From NCBI GenBank assembly GCA_002424575.1, contig DIKN01000055.1:1-15682 (forward strand): 15,682 nt of DNA. Reading direction: 5' to 3'. The notes beneath the pieces are model-generated. The model had not been told where the DNA came from, searched no databases, and saw only the letters and a program-made list of their open reading frames with translations. The DNA comes from Acholeplasmataceae bacterium UBA5617. Lineage in GTDB: Bacteria; Bacillota_I; Bacilli_A; Acholeplasmatales; Acholeplasmataceae. How positions within the stretch are numbered: position 1 is the stretch's first letter; the number at the start of each line of letters is the position of its first letter. The position numbers and the translations under genes were made by a program. This document shows positions 6,445-13,673 of the stretch, one piece after another.

Positions 6445-6653
6445 TATAGTTTGACCTCCTTCATAAATTCGAGTGCATCATTAAAACTACACGATGCACG
6501 ACCGCTTTTAGATGCACATGATTCACATGACTGTGCTTCAAGATATGCTTGTTTACAAGATTCTGGGATAGCAACTTTAGAATTCAGATACATCGCACCC
6601 ATGTATAATGCGATGAAAGCTGCAATGACACCAACAACAATGAAGTATTGCAT
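6444..6653 (-). CDS. Four-cysteine membrane microprotein in rnf operon, 69 aa
   Basis: I do not recognise this family. One hydrophobic segment covers about residues 3-23, followed by a soluble part with exactly four cysteines: Cys33, Cys43, Cys46 and Cys55 (spacing C-x9-C-x2-C-x8-C). The tail FNDALEFMKEVKL looks helical. By analogy with RnfB, which has the same anchor-then-Cys4 layout, the cysteines are probably cytosolic and could bind an Fe-S cluster or zinc; this is inference. The gene is wedged between rnfA and rnfB with TAATG stop/start overlaps on both sides, strong evidence that it is translated as part of the complex. Its own Shine-Dalgarno is weak (AGG nine bases upstream), again pointing to coupling. 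It might compensate for the missing ferredoxin modules of the short RnfB. Confidence 0.88.
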   Translation of the reverse strand: MQYFIVVGVIAAFIALYMGAMYLNSKVAIPESCKQAYLEAQSCESCASKSGRASCSFNDALEFMKEVKL

Positions 6654-7225
6654 TAGATGATACCTGATAAACCCATGAATGCCATCGCCATGAGACTAGC
6701 GGTAATGAATGCAATGGGTAGACCTTTCATCGCTTTGGGTACGTTAGCGGAGTCAAGGCGAAGACGAATCGCGGTAAAGGTAATGATGATAAATGCATAA
6801 CCTAAACCTGAACCAAGTGCAAACATGAGTGCTTCAGGATAGGATTGTGGTGTTGCCACATTGGTTAATGCGACGCCCAATACAGCGCAGTTGGTAGCAA
6901 TCAAGGGTAGATAAACACCGAGTGCTTTATATAAGCTTTGGCTAAAACGTTTGATGATGAGTTCAGTAAGTTGAACAAGTGATGCAATGACTAAAATAAA
7001 CGCAATGGTGTCAATGTATTGAATGCCTAATTCAACTAAAACAAATTTATATAAGGGATAAGTAATCGCAGCGGATAGAAAGATAACTGTAATGACTGCA
7101 AGTCCCATACCAACAACGGATTTCATCTTGGTGGAGACACCAAAGAACGAGCAAAGTCCTAAGAATTGCATCAACACAATATTATTGATAATCATTGAAG
7201 AGATTAAAATCGCAATTAAGTTCAT
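6653..7225 (-). CDS. rnfA: Electron transport complex subunit RnfA
   Basis: Integral membrane subunit, 190 residues with six hydrophobic segments. RnfA and RnfE form inverted-topology partners that hold an intramembrane [2Fe-2S] cluster between paired cysteines and carry electrons across the membrane. The cluster cysteines are visible: Cys25 in FLGLCSFFG and Cys113 in IATNCAVLG. The N-terminus MNLIAILISSMIINNIVLMQFLG and the segment GSGLGYAFIIITFTAIR are typical. Start and rnfE stop overlap by one base (TAATG); the RBS is AAAGGGGG. Length and motifs match the family fully. Confidence 0.97.
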   Translation of the reverse strand: MNLIAILISSMIINNIVLMQFLGLCSFFGVSTKMKSVVGMGLAVITVIFLSAAITYPLYKFVLVELGIQYIDTIAFILVIASLVQLTELIIKRFSQSLYKALGVYLPLIATNCAVLGVALTNVATPQSYPEALMFALGSGLGYAFIIITFTAIRLRLDSANVPKAMKGLPIAFITASLMAMAFMGLSGII

Positions 7226-7920
7226 TATTTTTTAACCCCCTTTGCCTGACGTGCAGCGGTGATGATGGCAAGAATAATACCGATTACCATAAATGCTCCA
7301 GGAGGTTGAACTAGTACTGCAAATGCATATTTTCCCAATCCTAAGCCTTCAAATACAGTATATTCAAAACCAAGTGGTAATGTTTTACCTAAGACAATCG
7401 CACCTGTGCCAAGGAATTCTCTAAAGAAACCAATGATGACAAGGGATAGTGCAAATCCAACACCAACACCAACACCGTCTAGAAGTGATTTGATGACATT
7501 GTTTTTCGATGCAAACGATTCTGCACGGCCGAAAACGACGCAGTTGACAGTGATCAATGCAATGAATACACCAAGTTTCGTCGCAAGTGCTGGAGCAAAT
7601 GCATCTACAAGCATTTTGGTGATGGTTACTTCTGTCGCAATAATGATGACATAAACCGGAATACGCACTGTATCAGGAACCACCTTGCGAATAAGTGATA
7701 CTGATGTGTTCGTCATTGTCAGGACAAGTATAACGAGAATCCCCATCCCAAATGCACCTTCGAAACTAGATGTCACAGCGAGTGCTGGACATAAGCCCAG
7801 TACCATGACGAAGATTCCGTTTTCTTTCCAAATACCTTTGGTGAAAATGTCCCATAGAGATGGTTCTTTTTCAACGACAGGTTCTACCTTTTTTACGGGT
7901 ACCTTTTTAGCTTCAGTCAT
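7225..7920 (-). CDS. rnfE: Electron transport complex subunit RnfE
   Basis: Integral membrane partner of RnfA, 231 residues, with the matching cluster cysteines Cys44 (VLGLCPALAVTSS) and Cys127 (TVNCVVFGRAESFASKNN). Six hydrophobic segments follow an N-terminal tail of about 20 residues rich in Lys, Val, Pro and Glu (KKVPVKKVEPVVEKEP). That tail is longer than I expect for RnfE and probably lies in the cytosol. The start is one base after the stop of the preceding rnfG copy, whose last codons encode the Shine-Dalgarno AGGTGAA. The next gene, rnfA, begins within the rnfE stop codon. The paired rnfE-rnfA order is the standard Rnf arrangement. Confidence 0.97.
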   Translation of the reverse strand: MTEAKKVPVKKVEPVVEKEPSLWDIFTKGIWKENGIFVMVLGLCPALAVTSSFEGAFGMGILVILVLTMTNTSVSLIRKVVPDTVRIPVYVIIIATEVTITKMLVDAFAPALATKLGVFIALITVNCVVFGRAESFASKNNVIKSLLDGVGVGVGFALSLVIIGFFREFLGTGAIVLGKTLPLGFEYTVFEGLGLGKYAFAVLVQPPGAFMVIGIILAIITAARQAKGVKK

Positions 7921-7921
7921 G

Positions 7922-8338
7922 TTAGTTCACCTCATCTACAAGGGCATCAATTAAGATGTCCACTAAATCTTTGGTGTATGTGACACCAGAGACAATGTCA
8001 CCGGGATTAGCTAATGCTGCAGCAAATTCACTTGCATTTTTACCAACCAGTATATTGACATAGTTTTGAATTTTGGTCAAGCGATTGCCTGCTGTGTGTC
8101 CATAAAGTTCAACGGGTATAATGACACCAAGAACTTCATCATCAACATTAAATGCAAACTTCAAGGTGATAGAATGTCCAGAAACAATTTCTTGTCCATT
8201 GTCATAATCGCCAATACCAGTCAATGTATACACATAACCGATATCAACATTGGATGCATTTTTGACAATTTCACGTTTTTTTACAAGAACAGATGGTACA
8301 AATGTTGTATCTTCTGTGATGACATAACCTTCGCCATA
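7922..8338 (-). repeat. Direct repeat: second FMN-binding domain, rnfG copy 2
   Basis: 417 bp including the stop codon, encoding 138 residues that match the 8919-9335 unit with no gaps. Stretches such as VKNASNV, GDYDNGQE, ELYGHTAG, RLTKIQNYVN and SGVTYTKDLVDILIDAL are identical. At DNA level the copies have diverged at many silent positions. Confidence 0.9.
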
Positions 8339-8917
8339 GATGGTTACAAGCGGATCATCAATGATGAGGTCAAAGTGAATATCAATCGCTTTTTGAATAA
8401 TAGCTTTAATTGAACTTGTGCTATCGGTAGCTGTAACACCTGCGGTTAGATCGGCTGCATCGAAGGAAGGAATCGATGATACTGATGTGTAGAGAATTCC
8501 TTGATATTTTTCTGTAATGTAGCGTTGAATGCCTTTTACTGTCCAATTTGACTGATTGAGTTGAACGATTTGAACGGCTACTTTGCCTGCCGGATCAATA
8601 GCAACAAGGAGTTCAATCATACCAAAATCATCATCTTCACTGTATGTGTAACTGTTTTTAATTTTAACATTATAGACTGTACCCAAAAACGTTGAACCCG
8701 CATAAGCTTCTGCTTTAAAATCAACGATGGCATATCCTCCCGTAAGGGGTGCACGTTCAACATCGGTTTCATTTCTAAGTTCGATCACTTTTCCAAAAAG
8801 AAAATCTTTAGGTTCTTTTGGAACAACCGTTTCAAGCAAAACAAGGAAGATTGCAGCAATCATCAAGATGATACCGGTGTTGATGAGCAACCATAGATTT
8901 TGTTTATTTATACGCAT
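7922..8917 (-). CDS. rnfG: RnfG-like protein, copy 2, two FMN-binding domains
   Basis: 331-residue membrane-anchored, mostly exported protein: anchor at about 9-29, a first FMN-binding-like domain (about 60-180) and a second one (about 194-331). Each domain ends in a candidate site for covalent FMN on threonine: AGVT (Thr162) and SGVT (Thr313), compared with the usual SGAT. Residues 194-331 align without gaps to residues 189-326 of the neighbouring copy at about 82% identity (113 of 138 by hand), whereas the first halves differ strongly. The N-terminal half lacks the usual RnfG opening, so this is the divergent paralogue. It begins one base after copy 1 ends, and its final codons (GATGAGGTGAAC) supply the RBS of rnfE. 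Role inferred: an additional extracytosolic flavin carrier beside the canonical RnfG. Confidence 0.9.
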   Translation of the reverse strand: MRINKQNLWLLINTGIILMIAAIFLVLLETVVPKEPKDFLFGKVIELRNETDVERAPLTGGYAIVDFKAEAYAGSTFLGTVYNVKIKNSYTYSEDDDFGMIELLVAIDPAGKVAVQIVQLNQSNWTVKGIQRYITEKYQGILYTSVSSIPSFDAADLTAGVTATDSTSSIKAIIQKAIDIHFDLIIDDPLVTIYGEGYVITEDTTFVPSVLVKKREIVKNASNVDIGYVYTLTGIGDYDNGQEIVSGHSITLKFAFNVDDEVLGVIIPVELYGHTAGNRLTKIQNYVNILVGKNASEFAAALANPGDIVSGVTYTKDLVDILIDALVDEVN

Positions 8918-8918
8918 C

Positions 8919-9335
8919 TTAGTTCACCTCATCAATCAGAGCATCGATTAAGATGTCCACTAAATCTTTCGTGTATGTAACACCTGAAACAAGATCCCCC
9001 GGGTTAGAAAGTGCAGCTTGAAATTCTGATGCATTCTTTCCTACCAACAGGTTGACATAATTTTGAATTTTGGTCAATCGGCTGCCTGCAGTGTGGCCAT
9101 ACAATTCTGCGGGAACGATAATGCCCAACACATCATCATCCATGTTGAATGCAACTCTGAGAGTGATGGTGTGTCCACTCACAACTTCTTGTCCATTGTC
9201 ATAGTCACCCGCACCTGTCAAGGTGTAGATATAACCGATTTCAACATTGGATGCATTCTTGACGATTTCACGCTTTACAACATACGCTGATGGTACAAAC
9301 GTTGAATCATCAGATAACACATAACCTTCTCCGTA
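8919..9335 (-). repeat. Direct repeat: second FMN-binding domain, rnfG copy 1
   Basis: Partner of the 7922-8338 unit. Both units end with the same 15 bases GATGAGGTGAACTAA, which code for the last residues and stop and also form the Shine-Dalgarno of the next gene. Confidence 0.9.
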
Positions 9336-9899
9336 TAGTGCCGCATAAGGGCTTGAAGGCACAGTGGCAAGAAGGCCGTGTGCAACAGAAATGTCATTGA
9401 GCAATGCCTTGACTGTATTTAAACTGTTTGTGACACCGGAAATAATATCTCCGAGGGGGTTGGATGAACCGATTTGAGCACCAATAAAACTCTTGAGGTT
9501 ACTTTCGGTATCTGCAATACCTTTTGTTTGGTTAATGGAGAGAATGCTTGCACCTAGAATCTTTCCGGTTGCATCCACACTAACGACAATAGAGATTGAA
9601 CCGTGCTGGTTATTTCCTGAGGCTGTATAAATGTAGCCGACGACTTGATTGCTTGCGTTTTTCCCTTCAACTGCACCTTGGATGCTTGCTGGAACACCAC
9701 TTACCAAAGTCAATTTAGTGAAATCTTGTCCAGCTGGTAAGACTTCTTGATAAGCACGACGTTCAGCTTCTTCAAGGTTGCGTTGAATGATAGGTGCCGT
9801 GATAGCATTCATGCCACCAATCAAAAGACCGCATACAATCGCAACCACAGTTAATACAAAGGTGTAGTGAAACATGGGTTTTTCAAATAGCTTTTTCAT
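8919..9899 (-). CDS. rnfG: Electron transport complex subunit RnfG, copy 1, two FMN-binding domains
   Basis: 326 residues. The N-terminus (anchor about 11-33, then NAITAPIIQRNLEEAE and AYQEVLPAG) is typical of RnfG, so this is the canonical copy. The exported part has two FMN-binding-like domains, about 75-175 and 205-326, instead of the usual one. Both end in SGVT, with Thr157 and Thr308 as candidate acceptors for FMN attached by ApbE. The domains share local patterns (KNASN followed by GYIYT), suggesting internal duplication. Typical RnfG proteins are near 200 residues, so this one is longer by about one domain. The start overlaps the rnfD stop (TAATG), with AGGAGGT eight bases upstream. 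It is followed directly by the divergent second copy. Confidence 0.94.
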   Translation of the reverse strand: MKKLFEKPMFHYTFVLTVVAIVCGLLIGGMNAITAPIIQRNLEEAERRAYQEVLPAGQDFTKLTLVSGVPASIQGAVEGKNASNQVVGYIYTASGNNQHGSISIVVSVDATGKILGASILSINQTKGIADTESNLKSFIGAQIGSSNPLGDIISGVTNSLNTVKALLNDISVAHGLLATVPSSPYAALYGEGYVLSDDSTFVPSAYVVKREIVKNASNVEIGYIYTLTGAGDYDNGQEVVSGHTITLRVAFNMDDDVLGIIVPAELYGHTAGSRLTKIQNYVNLLVGKNASEFQAALSNPGDLVSGVTYTKDLVDILIDALIDEVN

Positions 9900-10975
9900 T
9901 AGACGGTACCTCCTACACCGAAGAATACCACCAAGCTAAAGATTGCAAGAAGCACGATGAAACCTGCAATAAAAGCTGGTTTAACTTTATTTGTTGACCA
10001 CTTTGGATAATCAATGAGTGGTACAAACATATTGGCAAATAAAATGGCAAATGCAACCCCTTCAGGGTAAGCACCAAATAAACGGATCAGAACAATCACT
10101 ATACCTACGAGAAGACCATATATCCAACGACCTGGACGAGTGATGGGTGAAGTGACGGGATCAGTTACCATGAAGACAATACCAAACATAAGACCACCAC
10201 TAAACAGTTGAAGTAAAACATACTCAATAGTCATGTCGGGATAGAGTTTTAATCCTGCAAAAAACATCAGTACGGTGAATGTTAAGGCCGTTGATAACAT
10301 GACACGATAATCTGCCGATTTACGTATGATAAGATAAGCAGCACCAATCAAGATGGCTGCTGCACTGATTTCACCCATAGCGCCAGGGATGAAGCCAAAG
10401 AAAAGTTCAGAGAGTCGGTAACTGGCTAATACGCCAGGGAATCCTAAACCTGATCGAAGAGATGTAAGTGCTGTTCCTCCAGCTACTAAGTCCACACCAA
10501 CATAAGTACCATCAAACATGCTGGTCATAGCAAGTGCGATGAAAATGCGACCCGCTGCAGCGACGTTAAAGATATTTGATCCCAATCCACCAAAAAGCAT
10601 TTTCGCAATCATGATACCAAAGGCTGCACCCATGACAACAGCATAAATGGGTAACTTACTTGGTATTATCATGGCGAATATGATCGCGCTTATTGCCGGA
10701 GCAGTGATATTGTTGATGGTATAGTCGACATAGCGTGACTTGATACGTTCCCATCTTTTTTCGAGTTTAGCAGGTTTATGTGTGATACCAAAAATCAGTG
10801 CTTCTAGACCGATCATAACGATAAGAGAAACTAATATACGCAGTATCGCATCAAATCCAAAGCGATAAATAGAAAATGCAACAACTGGGATGAGTGCGAT
10901 GAGAACATCAATCATCATCCGCTTTGTGCTGACGTCTTTACGAATATAGGGGCTTGTTTGTTTAACTGTTTGCAT
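9899..10975 (-). CDS. rnfD: Electron transport complex subunit RnfD
   Basis: Integral membrane subunit, 358 residues with about ten hydrophobic segments, which carries a covalent FMN on the outer side and takes part in ion translocation. Family landmarks: SPYIRKDVSTKRMMIDVLIAL at the N-terminus, KMLFGGLGSNIFNVAAAGR (about 125-143), FMVTDPVTSPITRPGRWIYG and the closing LIDYPKWSTNKVKPAFIAG. The flavin-attachment loop reads VDLVAGGTAL with Thr168 in the acceptor place; the usual motif is SGAT, so the two positions around the Gly differ (Ala and Gly) but the Thr is kept. The start lies 9 bp after the rnfC stop with GGAGG five bases upstream. The stop overlaps the rnfG start. Confidence 0.96.
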   Translation of the reverse strand: MQTVKQTSPYIRKDVSTKRMMIDVLIALIPVVAFSIYRFGFDAILRILVSLIVMIGLEALIFGITHKPAKLEKRWERIKSRYVDYTINNITAPAISAIIFAMIIPSKLPIYAVVMGAAFGIMIAKMLFGGLGSNIFNVAAAGRIFIALAMTSMFDGTYVGVDLVAGGTALTSLRSGLGFPGVLASYRLSELFFGFIPGAMGEISAAAILIGAAYLIIRKSADYRVMLSTALTFTVLMFFAGLKLYPDMTIEYVLLQLFSGGLMFGIVFMVTDPVTSPITRPGRWIYGLLVGIVIVLIRLFGAYPEGVAFAILFANMFVPLIDYPKWSTNKVKPAFIAGFIVLLAIFSLVVFFGVGGTV

Positions 10976-10984
10976 GTTATCCTC

Positions 10985-12280
10985 CTACTTAGCAAGACGT
11001 TTGCCTAAACGCATGTATTCCGTTAAATGAATCTTGGAAGGACATACATAGGAGCAAAGTCCACATTCGATGCACTTGTTGACTTCAAGCATTTTGAGTG
11101 CATCTTTATCTTTTGTTTTGTATGCATTCATAATCTGCACGGGTTGAATTTGTACTGGGCACGAATAAACACATGATGCACAATGCACGCAAGGCTCTTC
11201 TTTTTCTTTTTTCTCGTTCATGACGATTAAACTTGTTGTGGTATGTGTCATGACAACATCATCACGTTGAATGTTTGTTCCCATCATTGGTCCACCTAAG
11301 ACCATCACTTTGGGTTGTTCTTCATCCTTGTAGCCACCAGCAAGTTCAATTAAATCGGTAACGAGCGTTCCAATACGTGCTCTAAAACTTTTATTTTGAA
11401 CGCCGTCACCACTGATGGTAAAGAGCCGTTCAAGAACGGGTAAACGCTTTTTAACAGCATTGTAAATACTTTGAAGTGTTGAAACGTTGAAGTTTAAAAC
11501 CCCGTATTTTGAGAGAAGTTCACCTTGTGGAATCTTGATGCCTAGTGCATTTTTGATCATCGCAAGTTCCCATCCTTGTGGATAGTAGTTTCCAACTGTT
11601 TCCACTTTGATGTCGTGTTCAGTGAATTCCTGCAAAACAAATTTTAAACGTTCTTCAATTTCTTTGTACTTCTTTTTGATTGCAATGACACCACGCTTTG
11701 CACCTGATGCCTTCATGGCATAAATCAAGCCTTTGATCACTTCGCGTGGGTTATTCATCATCAGGGAGTAGTCTGCAATTAAATTAGGTTCGCATTCAAC
11801 ACCGTTGGCGATAACAACATCAATGGGATCATTGGTTTCGAGTTTGATATACGTCGGGAATGCACTTCCTCCTAATCCTACAAGACCCGCATCTTTAATG
11901 ATTTGGATAAAATCTTGCTTTTGTAAAGCAGCAATCTCTTCATCGCTTCTTTCAACAATAGAGGGGTGAAGTTCATATTTTCGATCGTTTTTTACGATTA
12001 AACAGTCGACAACTTTGCCGCTATTATCGATATGCTTTTCATAACCTACTACTTCACCGCTTACTGTGGCATGCATAGGTTGTTCGAAAAAGGCACCTTT
12101 TCTTGTTCCTACAATTTCTCCAACTTTGACAAACTGTCCACCGCGAACGCAAGTTTCGCCTTCTGGGCAACGTGCACTGGTCACTGGATAGTAAACGTAG
12201 TCGGCGTCAAGATAATGTAAAATGGGCAATTCCTTGAGTTCTTTTTTGCCATCTGGAATATACTTCGTTTTAGCAATCAT
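10985..12280 (-). CDS. rnfC: Electron transport complex subunit RnfC
   Basis: Peripheral cytosolic subunit that exchanges electrons with NAD(H). The 431 residues show the N-terminal barrel-like domain, a nucleotide/FMN-binding segment GLGGSAFPTYIK (135-146, where GLGGAGFP is usual), NGVECEPNLIADY (159-171) and NYYPQGWE (231-238), and two [4Fe-4S] motifs at the C-terminus: Cys364, 367, 370, 374 and Cys403, 406, 409, 413. There is no extended Ala/Lys-rich C-terminal tail as found in proteobacterial RnfC. An additional cysteine pair near the N-terminus (Cys38 and Cys44 in RCPEGETC) is unusual. It starts 5 bp after the glyA stop, and its Shine-Dalgarno AAGGAG lies in the last codons of glyA, so the two genes are surely co-transcribed. 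Confidence 0.96.
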   Translation of the reverse strand: MIAKTKYIPDGKKELKELPILHYLDADYVYYPVTSARCPEGETCVRGGQFVKVGEIVGTRKGAFFEQPMHATVSGEVVGYEKHIDNSGKVVDCLIVKNDRKYELHPSIVERSDEEIAALQKQDFIQIIKDAGLVGLGGSAFPTYIKLETNDPIDVVIANGVECEPNLIADYSLMMNNPREVIKGLIYAMKASGAKRGVIAIKKKYKEIEERLKFVLQEFTEHDIKVETVGNYYPQGWELAMIKNALGIKIPQGELLSKYGVLNFNVSTLQSIYNAVKKRLPVLERLFTISGDGVQNKSFRARIGTLVTDLIELAGGYKDEEQPKVMVLGGPMMGTNIQRDDVVMTHTTTSLIVMNEKKEKEEPCVHCASCVYSCPVQIQPVQIMNAYKTKDKDALKMLEVNKCIECGLCSYVCPSKIHLTEYMRLGKRLAK

Positions 12281-12285
12281 ATCTG

Positions 12286-13533
12286 TTATACTCCTTTTCT
12301 ATAAAGTGGAAATCGATGCGTTAACGCAAGGACCTGCTGACGAATTTCAGCGATAATTTCATGGTTTTGTCGATTGGATAATGCGCGATCTATCCAATGT
12401 GCAATGAGTCTCATTTCGGATTCTTTGAAACCGCGTGTGGTCACTGCGGGTGTTCCTAAACGAATACCTGAACCATACATGGGCTTTTCTTTATCAAAAG
12501 GTACTCCGTTTTTATTACATGTAATAGCCACTTGATGTAGCAATCTTTCTGCATCGAGACCGGTCATGTTGTGCTTGCTTTTAACGTCGACAAGCATCAG
12601 ATGATTATCGGTTCCTCCACTCACAACTCGATAACCTAAGTTCATCAATTCATTTGCGAGTGTCTTTGCATTCTGAATAACTTGCTGTTGATATTGGACG
12701 AATTCAGGTGATAATGCTTCATAGAATGCGACCGCTTTAGCAGCAATAACGTGCATGAGTGGTCCACCTTGAATGCCTGGAAACACTGTTTTATCAATCT
12801 TTTTAGCGATGTCTTCATCATTGGTCAAGATGATTCCCCCACGTGGTCCACGCAAGGTTTTGTGGGTTGTGGATGTAACAACATGTGCATATGGCATAGG
12901 TGATGGGTGCAACCCAGCAGCAACAAGCCCAGCAATATGTGCCATATCAACGTGTAAATAAGCTCCCACTTCATCGGCGATTTCTCTAAAACGCTTGAAA
13001 TCGATGATACGTGAATAAGCGCTTGCGCCTGCAACGATGATTTTAGGTTGAATGTCTTTTGCAATCTGAAGAACTCTGTCATAATCAATCAGTTCGGTTT
13101 TTTCGTCAACACCATAGAAAAAGGATTGATAAAGCTTGCCTGAAAAATTTAAGTTAAAACCGTGTGTAAGGTGACCACCTTCAGCGAGTGACATACCCAA
13201 TAATCGATCACCTGGATTCATAAGTGCCATATAAACAGCCATGTTGGCTTGTGATCCAGAGTGAGGTTGAACATTCACATAATGCGCTTTAAATAAAGTT
13301 TTTAAACGTTCAATTGCTAACGTTTCAATTTCATCAACAAACTCGCAGCCCCCATAGTAACGTTTCTTGGGATAGCCTTCTGCGTATTTGTTGGTCAGAA
13401 TCGAACCCTGTGCATCCAATACCGCTTGTGAAACAAAGTTTTCAGAAGCAATCAGCTCAATGTGCTCTTCTTGACGATTCTTTTCCTTCAAGATAATCGC
13501 ATCGATGACTGGATCCGTTAGATATAATCCCAT
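12286..13533 (-). CDS. glyA: Serine hydroxymethyltransferase
   Basis: PLP enzyme that interconverts serine plus tetrahydrofolate with glycine plus 5,10-methylene-tetrahydrofolate, the main one-carbon source; cytosolic. The 415 residues match the bacterial family in length. Landmarks: [10 protein letters not shown] (26-35), [17 protein letters not shown] (47-63), the substrate segment [10 protein letters not shown] (194-203), and [15 protein letters not shown] with the PLP lysine at 225. RBS GAGGAGG precedes the ATG. A good promoter lies 29 bp upstream, directly after the glf terminator, making glyA the first gene of the rnf operon. The methylene-THF made here also feeds thymidylate synthesis. 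No riboswitch is visible in the short leader. Confidence 0.98.
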   Translation of the reverse strand: MGLYLTDPVIDAIILKEKNRQEEHIELIASENFVSQAVLDAQGSILTNKYAEGYPKKRYYGGCEFVDEIETLAIERLKTLFKAHYVNVQPHSGSQANMAVYMALMNPGDRLLGMSLAEGGHLTHGFNLNFSGKLYQSFFYGVDEKTELIDYDRVLQIAKDIQPKIIVAGASAYSRIIDFKRFREIADEVGAYLHVDMAHIAGLVAAGLHPSPMPYAHVVTSTTHKTLRGPRGGIILTNDEDIAKKIDKTVFPGIQGGPLMHVIAAKAVAFYEALSPEFVQYQQQVIQNAKTLANELMNLGYRVVSGGTDNHLMLVDVKSKHNMTGLDAERLLHQVAITCNKNGVPFDKEKPMYGSGIRLGTPAVTTRGFKESEMRLIAHWIDRALSNRQNHEIIAEIRQQVLALTHRFPLYRKGV

Positions 13534-13561
13534 TCTGTCCTCCTCGATAATTCCTCAAGTT

Positions 13562-13590
13562 ATTATAACATAATAAGAAACAAATGAAAA
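13562..13590 (-). promoter_or_regulatory. Promoter of glyA-rnf operon
   Basis: The minus strand has TTTTCA (13590-13585), a 17-bp spacer and TATAAT (13567-13562), with a TGT extension before the -10. Four of six -35 bases match consensus. The -35 overlaps the T-tract of the glf terminator. The predicted start near 13555 leaves a leader of about 20 nt with GAGGAGG. Confidence 0.7.
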
Positions 13591-13621
13591 GACAGTTTTC
13601 ATGGAATAGAAATCTGTCTTT
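13580..13621 (-). terminator. Intrinsic terminator after glf
   Basis: AAAGACAG (13621-13614) pairs with CTGTCTTT (13595-13588); after one A/A mismatch the stem continues with TTTC/GAAA around an 8-nt loop. TTTTCATTTGTTTCTT follows on the minus strand. It separates the polysaccharide genes from the glyA-rnf operon. The 50 bp between glf and the hairpin are very AT-rich with no other feature seen. Confidence 0.8.
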
Positions 13622-13673
13622 AGTATATTTTTTTATGTTTTTTAAGTGTTTTCTCGCATATTTATAATAATGA

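Noticed and set aside
7406..7954. Overlapping plus-strand frames (82 and 89 aa) opposite rnfE
   Set aside because: Pro/Thr/Ser-rich antisense translations of a strongly conserved membrane protein gene; no ribosome sites.
13534..13673. Riboswitch upstream of glyA
   Set aside because: The gap is filled by the glf terminator and the promoter; the predicted leader of about 20 nt is too short for a glycine or folate riboswitch.
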